NCBI GenBank assembly: GCA_027186245.1
Contig: CP114481.1
Span: 38,471,501 to 38,535,500, forward strand
DNA length: 64,000 bases
Origin: Coriaria nepalensis
Lineage: Eukaryota; Streptophyta; Magnoliopsida; Cucurbitales; Coriariaceae
Direction of reading: 5' to 3'
Within the stretch, counting starts at the first letter, position 1, and each line of letters starts with the position of its first letter. Both the position numbers and the translations under genes were made by a program. The notes under the pieces are model-generated. The model did not search any database and was not told the DNA's origin. It saw only the letters and a program-made list of their open reading frames with translations. Below are positions 63,481 to 64,000 of the stretch, piece after piece.

Positions 63481-64000
63481 ATATTTGCACTACAAACACA
63501 AGTTTTGTGCATAACTTGCAAATGATCAATGCAAGGAAAGTGTGCATTAGTTTAACCTTAAAATCATTTCAATGAGTCATTTCAAGTCAATATCTTATTT
63601 GAAAGTAATTTGAACGAGCCCTATTTTTGCACTACAAATGCAAGTTTTCTGCATAACTTGCAAATAATCAATGCAAGGAAAGTGTGCATTCGTTTAACCT
63701 TAAAATCATTTCAATGAGTCATTTCAAGTCAATAACTTATTTCAAAGCAAGTCGAACGAATTCTATTTTTGCACTACAAACACAAGTTTTGTGCATAACT
63801 TGCAAGTGATCAATGCAAGGAAAGTGTGCATTCGTTTAACCTTAAAATCATTTCAATGAGTCATTTGAAGTCAATAACTTATTTCAAAGCAAGTCGAACG
63901 AATTCTATTTTTGCACTACAAACACAAGTTTTCTGCATAACTTGCAAATGATCAATGCAAGGAAAGTGTGCATTCGTTGAACCTTAAAATCATTTCATTG
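63190..64000 (+). repeat. 2-mer (284-bp) tandem pair and truncated array end
   Basis: A CTATATTTGC monomer followed by a GAAAGTAATTTGAACGAGCCC monomer with AAATAATCAATG is repeated 284 bp later (AATAATC near 63,379 and 63,663). Monomers from about 63,741 resemble those from about 61,753 at an offset of 14 monomers. The window ends inside a monomer, so the right boundary of the array is not seen. Confidence 0.8.

Larger units (their letters stand above)
1..64000 (+). repeat. 142-bp tandem satellite array filling the window
   Basis: The sequence is a continuous head-to-tail array of a 142-bp unit, written here so that + strand monomers contain GTGCATAACTTGC and end in AACTTATTT. Monomer starts recur at 1, 143, 284, 426 and onward to the end, and I saw no inverted copy and no non-satellite insertion. 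The monomer at 284-425 contains 46 G/C of 142 (32%). Both ends are open: the last copy stops mid-monomer at 64,000. No coding sequence, tRNA, rRNA or transposon relic was found anywhere. Long, one-orientation arrays of near-nucleosome-length units are typical of eukaryotic centromeric or heterochromatic satellites; that placement is inference. I do not recognise the family, so the host lineage (plant, animal or other) is left open. Confidence 0.97.
31811..64000 (+). repeat. Satellite block B (subfamily B monomers)
   Basis: About 227 monomers share TTTTTGCACTACAAA, AAGTTTTGTGC and TGATCAATGCAAGG. Main types: B1 with AAGCAAGTCGAACGAATTC and ACAAACACAAG; B2 with AAGTAATTCGAACGAGCAC and ACAAATGCAAG, followed by TTTTCGGC, TTTTGTGC or TTTTCTGC; B3 with ACAGAAGTTTTTTGC, AACTTCC, GTCTGCATTC and CCTTTAAATC; and B4 with GTAATTTGAACGAGCCC or GAAATTTGAACGAGCAC. 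A recurrent spacer change, AATATCTTATTT for AATAACTTATTT, marks the approach to many B2 and B4 heads. The monomer remains 142 bp and in the same orientation as block A, so A and B are diverged subfamilies of one satellite rather than two unrelated repeats. Confidence 0.95.

Noticed and set aside
1..64000. CRISPR array
   Set aside because: The repeats are 142 bp, abut directly and have no unique spacers between short direct repeats; no cas genes are present.
1..64000. CENP-B box in each monomer
   Set aside because: ATTCGTTTAACCTTAA fits the first half of the box (TTCG, four bases, A) but has TTAA where CGGG is required, so the match covers only part of the recognised bases.
1..64000. Telomeric repeat, rDNA spacer, or tRNA/rRNA genes
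   Set aside because: No short telomere-like repeats, no recognisable rRNA segments and no tRNA-like folds were seen; the spacing and sequence are uniform satellite.
1..64000. A single fixed higher-order repeat period for the whole window
   Set aside because: Offsets of 284, 426, 568, 710, 994, 1,278, 1,704, 2,128, 2,840, 3,124, 3,407 and 5,826 bp each hold only locally, so the array is a mosaic of local duplications rather than one regular higher-order repeat.

Overview
The whole window appears to be one uninterrupted tandem satellite DNA array: about 450 head-to-tail copies, all in the same orientation, of a monomer whose consensus length is 142 bp (64,000/142 = 450.7). I found no protein gene, RNA gene, transposon, CRISPR array or unique sequence. 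Homogeneous satellite arrays of this length, with a monomer near nucleosome-core length and about 32% G+C (46 of 142 bases in the monomer at 284-425), point to a eukaryotic chromosome, most likely centromeric, pericentromeric or other constitutive heterochromatin. I do not recognise the satellite family and cannot name the organism. The array runs off both ends.

Layout. Block A (1 to about 31,800) and block B (about 31,811 to the end) are two subfamilies of the same monomer. They meet at a sharp junction inside one monomer. Diagnostic differences are CTAGTTTTGCAC (A) versus CTATTTTTGCAC or CAATTTTTGCAC (B), CAACTTTTG or ATAACTTTTG (A) versus AAGTTTTG (B), and TGATCATTG (A) versus TGATCAATG (B). 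Each block is a mosaic of a few monomer types. In A these are heads TAGCAAGTCGAACGTATTC (type T), AAGCAATTCGAACGAATTC after CA (K) or after CG (Gd), and CGAAGCAAGTCGATCG (Gc). In B there are AAGCAAGTCGAACGAATTC heads (B1), AAGTAATTCGAACGAGCAC heads (B2), a GAAGTTTTTTGC/AACTTCC variant (B3), and GTAATTTGAACGAGCCC or GAAATTTGAACGAGCAC heads (B4).

On top of the 142-bp period there are many multi-monomer duplications whose rare shared variants keep an exact offset. The clearest are a 24-mer tandem duplication of 3,407 bp (20,576-27,389) with a 5-mer (710 bp) duplication nested in each half; a 7-mer (994 bp) near 4.7-6.7 kb; a 41-monomer offset (5,826 bp) linking about 39.87-42.65 kb with 45.70-48.47 kb; offsets of 3,124, 2,130 and 2,840 bp in 49.4-57.1 kb; and a 12-mer (1,704 bp) near 60.3-63.5 kb. 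This is the expected signature of unequal exchange and local amplification.

Possible function, by inference only: each monomer carries an imperfect dyad centred on TGATCA, often a second dyad AATTCGAACGAATT, and in most copies the heptamer TGAGTCA, which is the classical AP-1/Gcn4/plant bZIP core. The few short open frames are by-products of the repeat and I do not call any as genes.
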